Source: Xenorhabdus innexi
Lineage (GTDB): Bacteria > Pseudomonadota > Gammaproteobacteria > Enterobacterales > Enterobacteriaceae
NCBI RefSeq assembly: GCF_002632485.1
Contig: NZ_NIBU01000006.1
Coordinates: forward strand, 1 to 64,000
DNA: 64,000 bases
Direction: 5' to 3'
Shown here: positions 19,227-28,204 of the stretch, piece by piece
How the letters are laid out: each line of letters opens with the position of its first letter
Position numbering within the stretch: the first letter of the stretch is position 1
Position numbers and translations under genes: made by a program
Notes under the pieces: model-generated
The model's database searches: none
What the model was told of the DNA's origin: nothing
What the model saw: the letters and a program-made list of their open reading frames with translations, nothing else

Positions 19227-19266
19227 CCTTATTCCGGCTGTGAACGGGGTAAGGGTTATTTTTATT
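19227..19266 (+). terminator. Terminator after abgT
   Basis: CCTTATTCCG and CGGGGTAAGG pair over 10 bp (two G-U pairs) around an 8-base loop, followed by a T-rich tract. It lies 48 bases after the abgT stop and separates the abg locus from the biosynthetic cluster. Confidence 0.75.
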
Positions 19267-19700
19267 ATTTTGAAATGCTATTTATTGCAGTTTAATATTA
19301 TAATTTTCATTAGCATTCATTGTTGATTATTAAACTAATATAACTATCAAATCATTGACCTGGTCTTATTGATAATGAATCTTATCTTCAGAAAAATATT
19401 ACAGGTATATCTTACTTCTATAGGTAAAAAAATTACTAAGATAATTTCTCTGGTATGTTTATTTTTAATGGGGTGTTTTTTAAAAGGTGTTATTTATTTT
19501 TAAGGGAGGAATATATTTTAAAGTCTGCAATTTGGCTCGGTTTCTTTATATTACTGCCTGCTGTTATTGTCCCGTGAATTATTCCTTTGGTTATCCATAC
19601 GGTAGCTATTTTATTACGCCTGTTTATGAATTTTATTGTCGTGGTTTAAAAGCATGACTTGCACTTAATAGAGAATCTAAAAGTATATGAGGAAAGTGGT
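19267..19700 (+). other. AT-rich region upstream of the biosynthetic cluster
   Basis: About 430 bases, strongly AT-rich, probably holding the promoter of the cluster. It contains a 42-codon ORF at 19375-19503 (MNLIFRKILQVYL...; one hydrophobic segment, no ribosome-binding site) and then GGGAGGA at 19504-19510 with no ATG, GTG or TTG behind it. I do not call either as a gene. No regulator gene lies between abgT and the cluster. Confidence 0.5.
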
Positions 19701-20882
19701 ATGTTCTTAAGTAAAGAATCGTTCAGTGATGAGGAGTGGAACGATCCCAAGTTTCAGTTACGTAACTTAATTAAAACAGCTGAGGGGTTGGAAAAATGGG
19801 TTGCGTTAACCGACGGAGAAAAGCAAGCCATAGAAGCCGTTAAAGGAAAATATCTGTGGCAGAGTACCCCGTATTATGCTTCGCTTATGGACAAACATGA
19901 TGAGAATTGCCCAATTAGATTACAGACTATTCCTCATTTAAGAGAAATGAATGTTGCGGAAAATTCTGATAATGATCCGGTAGGAGATACAGCAAATCTC
20001 AAGACAGCCAGAGTGGTGCATAAATATCCGAATAGAATTGTTCTGCTGGTTTCAGATACCTGCCCTGTTTATTGCCGCCATTGTACGCGAAAGTTTCATA
20101 CAACGGATGTCAGTGGTACCTATTTTGGTTCAGATCTGGCCGCATCTTATGAAGAAGACTTCGCTTATATCGAAAGCCACCCGGAGATTGATGATGTTTT
20201 GCTGACGGGAGGCGATCCCTTAATACATTATGATAAGTTTCTTGAAGCGATTATTAAAAGACTGAGAAGTATCAAACACATTAATATCATTCGTATCGGA
20301 ACCCGTTATCCGGTATTCGCCCCCCAGAGAGTGACGGATAAATTCTGTCAGATGTTGGAAAAATACCACCCCATCTGGGTTAATACGCACTTTAATCACC
20401 CGAAAGAAGTGACCAAAGAAGCCGCTGCTGCCTGTGATCGATTACTGCGGCATGGTATCCCTGTGCAGAACCAGTCTGTTTTATTAAAAGGGATCAACGA
20501 TGATGTAGAAACGATGCGCTCACTGCTTAAGGCACTCCTGAGAATAAGGGTTCGTCCTTATTATTTATACCATTGCGATAACGTTTCCGGGGTCTCTCAC
20601 TTCATGACCACGCTGGAGAAAGGGCAGGAAATTATGGATGCGATGGTAGGGTTTGAGACAGGTTTTAGTGTACCGCAGTATGTGGTTACGACGACATTAG
20701 GCAAACTTTCTGTTAATCAGGCACATGTCACTACTCATGCAGATGGTCGCGTAATGGCGAAGAACTATAAACAGGATTCTTTAGATATTACGGAATATAT
20801 CAAGCCTCCTTCAGATTCGAATAATTATTCTGCTGATCTTCGTAATAGCAAAGTGATTCCCTCTAAGAATATCGATATATAA
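19701..20882 (+). CDS. Lysine-2,3-aminomutase-like radical SAM enzyme
   Basis: A 393-residue radical SAM/PLP enzyme of the KamA family; members move the alpha-amino group of lysine, glutamate or arginine to the beta-carbon. The cluster motif is C121-x3-C125-x2-C128 (CPVYCRHC). In Clostridium KamA, Asp293 and Asp330 bind the lysine side chain and Lys337 binds PLP. Here the first aspartate is kept (HCD, by chance also residue 293), the second is Thr330 and the Gly-rich loop before the PLP lysine is reduced to TTTLGK, with Lys335 the likely PLP residue. So the substrate may not be lysine. It is too long and too different to be EpmB. ATG 19701 has AGGAAA in front; a TTG at 19659 is an alternative. 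First gene of the cluster; family counterpart of viomycin VioP. Confidence 0.85.
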   Translation: MFLSKESFSDEEWNDPKFQLRNLIKTAEGLEKWVALTDGEKQAIEAVKGKYLWQSTPYYASLMDKHDENCPIRLQTIPHLREMNVAENSDNDPVGDTANLKTARVVHKYPNRIVLLVSDTCPVYCRHCTRKFHTTDVSGTYFGSDLAASYEEDFAYIESHPEIDDVLLTGGDPLIHYDKFLEAIIKRLRSIKHINIIRIGTRYPVFAPQRVTDKFCQMLEKYHPIWVNTHFNHPKEVTKEAAAACDRLLRHGIPVQNQSVLLKGINDDVETMRSLLKALLRIRVRPYYLYHCDNVSGVSHFMTTLEKGQEIMDAMVGFETGFSVPQYVVTTTLGKLSVNQAHVTTHADGRVMAKNYKQDSLDITEYIKPPSDSNNYSADLRNSKVIPSKNIDI

Positions 20883-20896
20883 AAAGCGATCTGTAG

Positions 20897-20921
20897 ATTG
20901 TTTGTTTTTAAAACGAACAAT
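20897..20921. promoter_or_regulatory. 25-bp inverted repeat between aminomutase and aminotransferase genes
   Basis: ATTGTTTGTTTTT faces AAAACGAACAAT with one G-T mispair, a nearly continuous palindrome in a 72-bp gap. It may be an operator or a weak transcript hairpin. It is not followed by a T tract on the plus strand. Confidence 0.35.
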
Positions 20922-20954
20922 TAAGTATTGCCATATTAATTAACAGGGTTATTC

Positions 20955-22127
20955 ATGATGATACAAGAGAATCCTCTCTCATCCCGTATTGCCAGCAGGG
21001 CAAAAAATATTAATGCCTCAGTAACGGTAGGGCTGGCAGATATCGTTGCCAAATTGAAAAGTGAAGGCCGTGATATTATTGGGTTGAATGAAGGTGAGTT
21101 AAATTTCAGTACCGGCACATCTATTGTTAATGAAACTATCCGGGCATTGATAGATGGCAGAACCCGTTATAGTTGGCTCAATGGTGAGCCTGAATTAAGA
21201 GAGAAAATTTGCCAGAAAGTATTTGAAGATAACCGGATTAAAACGAAGCCTGAAAATATCATCGTCACTAATGGCTCCAAACAAGTTATTTATGAAATTT
21301 TACAGACAGTCATTAATCCGGGCGATGAAGTGATTATTCCTGTGCCCTGTTGGGCAACATACCTTGAAGCGGTCAAATTAGCCGGAGGGAAAGCGGTTTT
21401 AATTGAAAATATTGGTGTGGATCTGGATGTTGAAAAGATCAGACAGGCTATCACTGATAAAACCAAACTTATCATTATTAATACACCGAATAATCCGACC
21501 GGCGCTGTTTACTCGAAATCTGCATTACAGACACTGTGTCATATCGTCAAAGAAAAACAGATCTTCATATTATCCGATGAAGCCTATGAACAAATTGTAT
21601 TTGATGGTGAACATCATAGTCTCGCTGCCATTGATGACAATGAATTCATTATCACGGTGCAGACATTTTCAAAAAGCTATGCCATGACGGGCTACCGTAT
21701 TGGTTACATGATAGCCCACCCTGAATTAATCAGCAGAGTCTCTGATCTGCATGGTCATATGACCGATAATGTCTGCACTTTTGCCCAGTATGGCGCGATT
21801 GCTTCACTTGAAATGCCCAAGGATTTTTATCAGGAAAGGTTGGAGATACTCAAACAACGGCGGGATCGAACATACCAGTATGCCCGTGAATTTTTCGAGT
21901 GTGAGCGTCCTGCTGGTGCATTTTACCTGTTCCCCAATGTTGAAAAATACCTCAATGACCGTTGTCATGATGCTACTCAATTCTGTGAATATCTGCTGAC
22001 TCATGCAGGGGTAGCCCTGATCCCGGCTGAAGCCTGTCTGTATCGCGGACATGTACGAATTTCTTTTGCGGCGCCAATGGAGGCTATTGAACAGGGATTT
22101 GAACGGATCGCAAACGTATTGCGCTAA
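20955..22127 (+). CDS. Class I/II PLP aminotransferase, aspartate-aminotransferase-like
   Basis: A 390-residue fold-type I aminotransferase of the AspAT Ib kind. Seen are the Asn-Pro-Thr-Gly loop (NTPNNPTGA), the cofactor aspartate and tyrosine (SDEAYE), the Schiff-base lysine (TFSKSYAMTGYRIGY, Lys240) and the carboxylate-binding arginine (HVRISFA). The normally well-kept GEPDFDTP near the N terminus reads GELNFSTG, which changes the substrate arm. It may supply or consume an alpha-keto acid for the cluster. VioD (capreomycidine synthase) belongs to the same fold but is not obviously closer than ordinary AspAT. ATG 20955 is followed by another ATG at 20958; no strong ribosome-binding site. 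Confidence 0.85.
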   Translation: MMIQENPLSSRIASRAKNINASVTVGLADIVAKLKSEGRDIIGLNEGELNFSTGTSIVNETIRALIDGRTRYSWLNGEPELREKICQKVFEDNRIKTKPENIIVTNGSKQVIYEILQTVINPGDEVIIPVPCWATYLEAVKLAGGKAVLIENIGVDLDVEKIRQAITDKTKLIIINTPNNPTGAVYSKSALQTLCHIVKEKQIFILSDEAYEQIVFDGEHHSLAAIDDNEFIITVQTFSKSYAMTGYRIGYMIAHPELISRVSDLHGHMTDNVCTFAQYGAIASLEMPKDFYQERLEILKQRRDRTYQYAREFFECERPAGAFYLFPNVEKYLNDRCHDATQFCEYLLTHAGVALIPAEACLYRGHVRISFAAPMEAIEQGFERIANVLR

Positions 22128-22152
22128 TTGCTGACCATGAGGATTAATAAGA

Positions 22153-23115
22153 ATGAATCAAGCGATATACACCATTGAATTGTCAGGCTCAGAAGTTGAT
22201 GAGATTCAGGCGCTGATCGGCGGCTTGCAGAAGCGTTATCACTCCACTGATGATCAAGCGTTTGTTAGCAGTCTGCCGGAGTGGGTGGAGTCATTACCCA
22301 CCCGGTTACGTATTGAAGTCAAAAAATTCCGCCATCAAAGTTACCCGTTAGTGATCATAAAGGGATACCCCGATCTGTCTGAGGAGATGGGAGCAACGCC
22401 GAACCACTGGAAGGATGTTTACAATACGAGCAGTAATTATGATTACTACTGTTGTTTGATGTCCAGCTTATGTGGTGATGTAGTCGGTTTTTCTGATTTA
22501 CAGGACGGAAAACTGGTGCAGGAGATTTTCCCAATCCAGAAAGATGCCGGAAAGCAATTAGGAACCGGCTCCGTGGATCTGTTACTGCATACTGAGGATA
22601 CCTCGCTGGACTACCGTGCGGATTACCTCGGTTTTATGTGTATCCGCAATATTTACCGAATCCCGACTAGTGTGTCGATCCCCGATTTTTCAAAACTCAG
22701 TGAAAAAACCATCACTATCCTCAAGAAAAACAAATTCCGTATTTTTAATGACCGCCCTTGTCTGTCAAAAGAAGAACGGAATGAGGATTACACTGTCTGC
22801 CCAATCCTGACGGGAAGCGGCGATCATATTCATATGCGCTATGACCCTCTGTATATGGATAAAGCTGCATTGAATAGCGAAGAACTTGAAGCAGTGGCTG
22901 AATTGGAAGCATTAGCTGAATCATCAGTATTTGATCTGATTTTAAGCCCCGGTGAAATTGCTTTTATTGATAATTACCGCTGTGCTCATGGCCGAAAAGC
23001 GTACCAACCCAGATATGACGGCACTGATCGCTGGTTGAAACGCGTCCAGATTTTAACAAGATTACGGGATTTTAAACACTTGTCGTTACCCGGCCGCATC
23101 AACGTACTGCCTTAA
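22153..23115 (+). CDS. VioC/OrfP/AsnO-like Fe(II)/2-oxoglutarate amino-acid hydroxylase
   Basis: A 320-residue clavaminate-synthase-like oxygenase; relatives hydroxylate the beta-carbon of free Arg (VioC, OrfP) or Asn (AsnO). The iron triad is His146, Glu148 (HTED) and His279 (CAHGRKAYQPRYDG). Arg293 fits the 2-oxoglutarate ligand and Arg297 the amino-acid carboxylate ligand of VioC (its Arg330 and Arg334). Of the two VioC aspartates that hold the guanidinium (268 and 270, from memory), only the first remains (Asp231); the other is Leu233. So the substrate may be Asn or another amino acid rather than Arg. It starts 25 bases after the aminotransferase gene, with AGGA 12 bases before the ATG. 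Confidence 0.88.
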   Translation: MNQAIYTIELSGSEVDEIQALIGGLQKRYHSTDDQAFVSSLPEWVESLPTRLRIEVKKFRHQSYPLVIIKGYPDLSEEMGATPNHWKDVYNTSSNYDYYCCLMSSLCGDVVGFSDLQDGKLVQEIFPIQKDAGKQLGTGSVDLLLHTEDTSLDYRADYLGFMCIRNIYRIPTSVSIPDFSKLSEKTITILKKNKFRIFNDRPCLSKEERNEDYTVCPILTGSGDHIHMRYDPLYMDKAALNSEELEAVAELEALAESSVFDLILSPGEIAFIDNYRCAHGRKAYQPRYDGTDRWLKRVQILTRLRDFKHLSLPGRINVLP

Positions 23116-23205
23116 ATTTTCACTTTAAATTTAAGTAAAAAGGTGAATTTTTGCTGCCTGAAATCGTGATGTATGTGAGTGATCTTTTTTATTTGGCTTA
23201 AAAGT

Positions 23206-26200
23206 ATGTGTAAACAAAATCAAAATGCAGAAGCCGATCGTTTTGTCGGGCAATGGAGCGTCTGTCTTCAGGGGCTGGATACTGAAAATGTACTTATTCT
23301 GGCATTACTGAAAAAGGCACTCAGCGATGTTGACGCAATACGCTTTAACGATTTGCAATCCGGGCGTCAGCTAAGCTGGCGCCAATTATTGTGTAGTATT
23401 GCCCGCTTTTATCGTTATCTGCATGAAGTGAATGTTACCCGTGGTCAGCGGGTAGTGGCAATTTCGCATAATCGCTGGGAATTACTGGCTATTGAATTCG
23501 CCTGCCAGCTTAAAGGTGCTATTTATGCTCCGGTATATGCAAATTATTCTGAAGAGATGATGACTTATTGCCTGTCATTGGCAGAACCCGCATTAGTCAT
23601 CACTGAGAGGGTATCACTTGCGCAGGCGCTGGTGCAGAATGCCTCGTTGCAGGTGATGACACTGGAACAGTCCGGTATTTTCACTGACTTTGCCAGCATT
23701 GACAGCGAAACCGGCCTGATCAGCCCGGATAAAGCCGTCAGCCATGAAGCTATCGGGGAGGCGCTGCTCAGGGCGCTTGCGGCTGATTTACAGGCTGTGC
23801 AGTCAGAACAGGCATTTTGTTTGATGTTTACTTCGGGTTCCAGTGGCAAACCGAAAGGGGTGCTGCTCAGTCAGAACAATATCTTGTCACAGCAACGGGC
23901 GTTGCAGACATTATGGCATTTCGATGGCCCGCAGTCTTTTCTCAGTTATCTGCCCTGGCACCACAGTTTTGGCGGATTATTTGAAAAATACACGGCCATT
24001 TTTAATCAGGCAATGCTGCATATTGATAACAGCCGGGGCATGGATATTGCCCGGATGTGTACCAATCTGAGTCAGTTAAAACCGACACGATTTTTTAGTG
24101 TGCCAAAGATACTGACCGTGGTTGCCAACAAAATGAAGCACTCAGAGGATTTTTACCGTGCCGTGGCACCGACATTGCAGCAGATCTTCTCTGCTGCCTC
24201 CAAATTGCCTCCAGATATCGAAGACTATTTTAAGCATTGTGGTATCTCCGTAGCTGAGGGCTGGGGATTGACGGAAACCAGCCCATGCCTGACGCTTAAA
24301 GGGGCAGACTGTGAAGAACACAATAGCGTAGGCCGCCCTTTACCCAATGTCACCCTCTGTATTGATGAAGATAGTGGGGAGATTCTGGCAAAAGGGCCGA
24401 ATGTGATGCTGGGCTATTACGCAGATGAAGCCGCTAACCATCGCTGTTTTAAGCAGGGATGGTTCAGAACCGGCGATCTGGGCCGGATGGTCAACGGTGA
24501 ACTTGTGCTTCTGGGACGATTGGATTCGGTAAAAAAATTGTCTAATGGCGAAAAGGTATCCAGCGATGCTATTGAACAAAGTCTGCTTGAGAAGACCGAT
24601 ATTATCAATCATGCCATTATTGATATTGAACAACGCCCTTACGTGACTGCTTTATTATTTATTAACCCTGAGCTTTGTCGCCAGCGATTTGGTGAGGATT
24701 GCACACGACAATTTTCATCAGGGCAATCTTTATCAGGTCAATCTTTATCAGGTCAATGTTCATCACGCTTGCAGCAGCATATTGCAGAGGTGGTACAGCA
24801 GCATAACCATCAGGTGGAAGATAGTTCGCTGAAATTGATTGCAGTGGCGGTCACTGAAACTGCACTGTCCTCTGCCAAAGGTGAAGTTACTCCATCATTT
24901 AAAGTATCCCAGCGTACTGTGCGCGAAAATTATCAGGCTGTGCGTGACGCTTTATATGATACCAACACACCTTTCCATCTGAATCCGGCATGTCATTCAT
25001 TTCTGAAAATTACGGAAAATCATCTTACTTCCCCCGCTGTTTCTGAAGATGTAGCGCCACTACAGCAGATTAACTGGCAAACATTTGTTCATATCATTGG
25101 TCAAGTTCGGGGTCAGAAGCTGACCGAAGATGATGCCCAACGCTCTTTACTGGATCTGGGTTATAACTCAGTCACTATCGTTCAGTTGGCTGCTGGTTTA
25201 AGTCAGGCTCTTGGTCATACTGTCACAGAAGTCGCGCTATTCTCCGGTTCGTCAATTCATCAGCTCTGGCAGAGACTGGTCGTACAAACATCGCCAAGAC
25301 AAGCATCAGCAGTACAAGCCAAAGTATCACTGTCGTCCGCACAAGATAATGCTGATGTGGCGATTATTGGCTATGCCGGGCGTTTTCCGGGCGCAGAAGA
25401 TTGCGATCAACTGTGGGAAAACCTGCGGACAGGAAAAAGTTTTTTCAGCCGTTGCCCGGAGGATCGTCCCTTTATGGCGCCGCTATTAGCTGAGTTTGAA
25501 ACTAATGGCGTTCAGTTAAACGCAGCGTTTTGCGACGATATTCGCCAGTTTAATCACAGTTTTTTCCAGATTAACCCCAAAGATGCCCGGCTGATGGACC
25601 CTCAGCACAGATTATTGTTGATGGTGACATGGGAGGCGATTGAGCAGGCTAACCTGAGCCTGAATAATTTGAAAGAAAGCCGAACAGGTGTATTTGTCGG
25701 CATCAGCCAGAATGGTTATCGACAACTGTTACAGGAGCATCTCTCGGAGACGGGAAAAGAGGGATATCCGAGCAGCGCAATCAATAATCAGAACAGTGTA
25801 TGCGCAAATCGCTTATCGTATTTTCTGGATTTAAGAGGGCCTTCGTTAACAGTTGATACTTTGTGTTCATCATCGCTGGTGGCATTGCATCAGGCGCGTT
25901 TGAGTATCGAACGGGGTGAATGCGATACCGCGATTGTCGCAGGTGTACACCTGCAACTGGATATGGCTCATTTCAGGGAAATGCAGCAATTAAGCGTGCT
26001 GTCTGATGATGGCGTATGTCGTCCTTTTGATGCTAAAGCGAACGGAACCGTTCTGGGCGAAGGTGCCGGAGTAGTGATCCTCAAACGTCACGATTTTGCC
26101 ATTCGTGATAACAACGATATCAAAGCAACTCTGCTGGCTTCCGAAATTTATCATGGTGGCCGCAGTAATGGCATCACAGCCCCTGATCCGCTGGCACAGC

Positions 26201-28200
26201 AACAGTTGTTGGAACGGTGTTGGGCAAATGCCGGCGTGAAGGCGAGTGATATTGGTTATTTTGAAACTCACGGTACTGGTACTCATCTGGGCGATCCGAT
26301 CGAAATGGCGGGTATCCATGCCTGTTTTCACGATCAACAAGCACAGACTCCCTGTTATTTAGGCGCGATCAAAGCCAATATCGGGCATCTCGAAGCTGCC
26401 GCAGGAATTGCCGGACTGATCAAACTTTTGTTGGTTGATAAACACAGAATGGCACCACCGGTGGCTGCATTCAGCCAGTTGAACCCTCGTATCACTTTAG
26501 TGGAAGGACAACTGGCGATCCCTGTCACTGCACAACCGCTCGCCCCTGAAAAAACATGTCTGGCTGTCAGTGCATTCGGTATGGGAGGAACAGGGGCGCA
26601 TGTGGTGATCAAAAGCCAAAGTAAAGGTAAAAGTGAAACAAGGCGTTCTGATACAGAACCAGAAAACGAAACATTACCTTGTGTGTTGAGCGGGTGTGAT
26701 CAAGCCCATCTGACAGCGATTGCCGGTCAGTTATTGGCAGATGTGCAACAACAGGTGACACAAAAGAAGTTTGTGCTCAGGAGTTTTTGTCAGGCACTGG
26801 CTCAACGTACCGTCTTGCCGGTTGTCTGTACATTGGGGGTAAGTAGCGCTGAACAACTGATTGATCAGCTATCTGCAATAGCCAGAGGGGAAGAGATAGG
26901 TTATCGCGTCAGTGAAAATGGCTCACCAGTGACTATTTCAACTGATAACACAACGATGGCCTTAGTTTTTGCCGGGCAGGGAACTCAGTCGGTAGCGATG
27001 GCAGCTCAGTTGTATCGTCATCATGTGCAGTTTGCCCGCTGGATTGATCATCTTGATCAATTGTGTTCGGAGATAGCCCACGAAAACGGGCAACTCAAGG
27101 TGGAGGTCAGACAACTTTTAACTGAGCCGACAGATGAACAGACGATCAACCGCACCGAGTTTGCTCAGGTGATTTTGTTTGCCTTCGAATATGCGCTCTA
27201 TCAATGTCTGCGTCCCGCCATCGGGCGTGTAGATATGCTTCTTGGTCACAGCCTGGGGGAATATGTAGCGGCCTGTATCGCCAATGTATTCTCCCTGAAA
27301 GACGGGCTGAAAATCATCATCAAGCGCGCTCAACTGATGGAAGCCAGCGATCCCCGTGGTGCGATGATGATGGTGAATGGTTCGGCGCAGCAAGTGAGCA
27401 TGCTGATTGAAAACAGACTAAAGACTGAGCAGCAGACTGAACTGACGATCGCAGCAGAAAACAGTGAAACTAATACCATCATCAGTGGTACACGTTGTGT
27501 GCTTGAAGATTTCCGGCAAGAACTGGAACAACAGGGTTTCCATGCCCGCTTTATTAAGACTAACCGGGCATTCCACTCTCCGATGATGGTTAAGGCGGCT
27601 CAGGAATTTGCTGAATTCCTCGCTGATATTCCGCTTAAAGTGGCAGAAGTGCCGATTTTGTCGAATCTGACGGGGCAACCGGAAACGGAGTGTTTCTCTA
27701 CAGCAGAATATTGGCAGCAGCACATGTTAGGGCGCGTCCTTTTCCGGCGTAATCTGGAGAACCTGATAGCAATGGACGGGCTGAAGATCATTGAGATTGG
27801 CCCCAAAAGTATGCTCAGTATATGGCTGGCGGAGAAACAACCGCGCCATCTTGTCTCTGCTTATTGCCCTTCGCAGAGCAGTCAGCAACTCAATTATTGT
27901 GATTTATTGGCGGTATTAGCCAGCGATCATTTATCCGGTTCGCCGGGAGAATGGCTGACAATGTATTCACCACCCACATTCAATCCCGCCTTATTACCTG
28001 CCAGAAAACTACTGACAGAAACGTGCTGGTTTACGGAATACACCGCACCGTTAGTGACCGGATTAAGACAACAGAACCAGCCTGATAAATATGAAGATAG
28101 TGATCTGATTGATCATGAGAATTTCTTCATCATGCAACAGCAAATGGACTGTATGAACACCATTTTTCAAGCCCAATTAGAACTGATGAAGGGAAAGTAA
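23206..28200 (+). CDS. Acyl ligase-ACP-KS-AT polyketide synthase (lipid starter module)
   Basis: A 1,664-residue synthase. Domains: fatty-acid AMP/CoA ligase (about 1-610; SGSSGKPKGV near 209, GWGLTETSP near 352, GWFRTGDLGR near 420, SAKGEVTPSFK near the end), ACP (Ser655 in LGYNS, with Asn for the usual Asp), ketosynthase (Cys887 in DTLCSSS, His1022, His1061) and acyltransferase (Ser1349 in GHSLGEY; RAFHSPMM, malonyl type). There is no ketoreductase, so the extended fatty acid stays a beta-keto thioester for the aminotransferase domain of the next protein. The same logic is known from MycA/ItuA, but there malonyl loading is in trans. The C-terminal helix is Gln/Met-rich. Start uncertain: ATG 23206 or in-frame GTG 23179, neither with a clear ribosome-binding site. 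Confidence 0.93.
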   Translation: MCKQNQNAEADRFVGQWSVCLQGLDTENVLILALLKKALSDVDAIRFNDLQSGRQLSWRQLLCSIARFYRYLHEVNVTRGQRVVAISHNRWELLAIEFACQLKGAIYAPVYANYSEEMMTYCLSLAEPALVITERVSLAQALVQNASLQVMTLEQSGIFTDFASIDSETGLISPDKAVSHEAIGEALLRALAADLQAVQSEQAFCLMFTSGSSGKPKGVLLSQNNILSQQRALQTLWHFDGPQSFLSYLPWHHSFGGLFEKYTAIFNQAMLHIDNSRGMDIARMCTNLSQLKPTRFFSVPKILTVVANKMKHSEDFYRAVAPTLQQIFSAASKLPPDIEDYFKHCGISVAEGWGLTETSPCLTLKGADCEEHNSVGRPLPNVTLCIDEDSGEILAKGPNVMLGYYADEAANHRCFKQGWFRTGDLGRMVNGELVLLGRLDSVKKLSNGEKVSSDAIEQSLLEKTDIINHAIIDIEQRPYVTALLFINPELCRQRFGEDCTRQFSSGQSLSGQSLSGQCSSRLQQHIAEVVQQHNHQVEDSSLKLIAVAVTETALSSAKGEVTPSFKVSQRTVRENYQAVRDALYDTNTPFHLNPACHSFLKITENHLTSPAVSEDVAPLQQINWQTFVHIIGQVRGQKLTEDDAQRSLLDLGYNSVTIVQLAAGLSQALGHTVTEVALFSGSSIHQLWQRLVVQTSPRQASAVQAKVSLSSAQDNADVAIIGYAGRFPGAEDCDQLWENLRTGKSFFSRCPEDRPFMAPLLAEFETNGVQLNAAFCDDIRQFNHSFFQINPKDARLMDPQHRLLLMVTWEAIEQANLSLNNLKESRTGVFVGISQNGYRQLLQEHLSETGKEGYPSSAINNQNSVCANRLSYFLDLRGPSLTVDTLCSSSLVALHQARLSIERGECDTAIVAGVHLQLDMAHFREMQQLSVLSDDGVCRPFDAKANGTVLGEGAGVVILKRHDFAIRDNNDIKATLLASEIYHGGRSNGITAPDPLAQQQLLERCWANAGVKASDIGYFETHGTGTHLGDPIEMAGIHACFHDQQAQTPCYLGAIKANIGHLEAAAGIAGLIKLLLVDKHRMAPPVAAFSQLNPRITLVEGQLAIPVTAQPLAPEKTCLAVSAFGMGGTGAHVVIKSQSKGKSETRRSDTEPENETLPCVLSGCDQAHLTAIAGQLLADVQQQVTQKKFVLRSFCQALAQRTVLPVVCTLGVSSAEQLIDQLSAIARGEEIGYRVSENGSPVTISTDNTTMALVFAGQGTQSVAMAAQLYRHHVQFARWIDHLDQLCSEIAHENGQLKVEVRQLLTEPTDEQTINRTEFAQVILFAFEYALYQCLRPAIGRVDMLLGHSLGEYVAACIANVFSLKDGLKIIIKRAQLMEASDPRGAMMMVNGSAQQVSMLIENRLKTEQQTELTIAAENSETNTIISGTRCVLEDFRQELEQQGFHARFIKTNRAFHSPMMVKAAQEFAEFLADIPLKVAEVPILSNLTGQPETECFSTAEYWQQHMLGRVLFRRNLENLIAMDGLKIIEIGPKSMLSIWLAEKQPRHLVSAYCPSQSSQQLNYCDLLAVLASDHLSGSPGEWLTMYSPPTFNPALLPARKLLTETCWFTEYTAPLVTGLRQQNQPDKYEDSDLIDHENFFIMQQQMDCMNTIFQAQLELMKGK
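24715..24759 (+). repeat. Three 15-bp tandem units in the ligase domain
   Basis: Three nearly identical 15-bp units (TTATCAGGTCAATCT) encode repeated SLSGQ. They lie in a C-terminal subdomain loop of the acyl ligase and keep the frame. Confidence 0.9.
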
Positions 28201-28204
28201 CGTA

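Noticed and set aside
19701-20882. EpmB (EF-P lysine aminomutase) as identity of the radical SAM gene
   Set aside because: The protein is longer than EpmB, has a KamA-like C-terminal part and is embedded in a biosynthetic operon, not beside efp or epmA.
20955-22127. Capreomycidine synthase (VioD orthologue)
   Set aside because: The sequence looks like an AspAT Ib enzyme; I could not find VioD-specific similarity beyond the shared fold.
23169-23201. Ten-codon ORF just before the PKS gene as a leader peptide
   Set aside because: No ribosome-binding site, too short to support, and its stop lies only a few bases before the likely PKS start.
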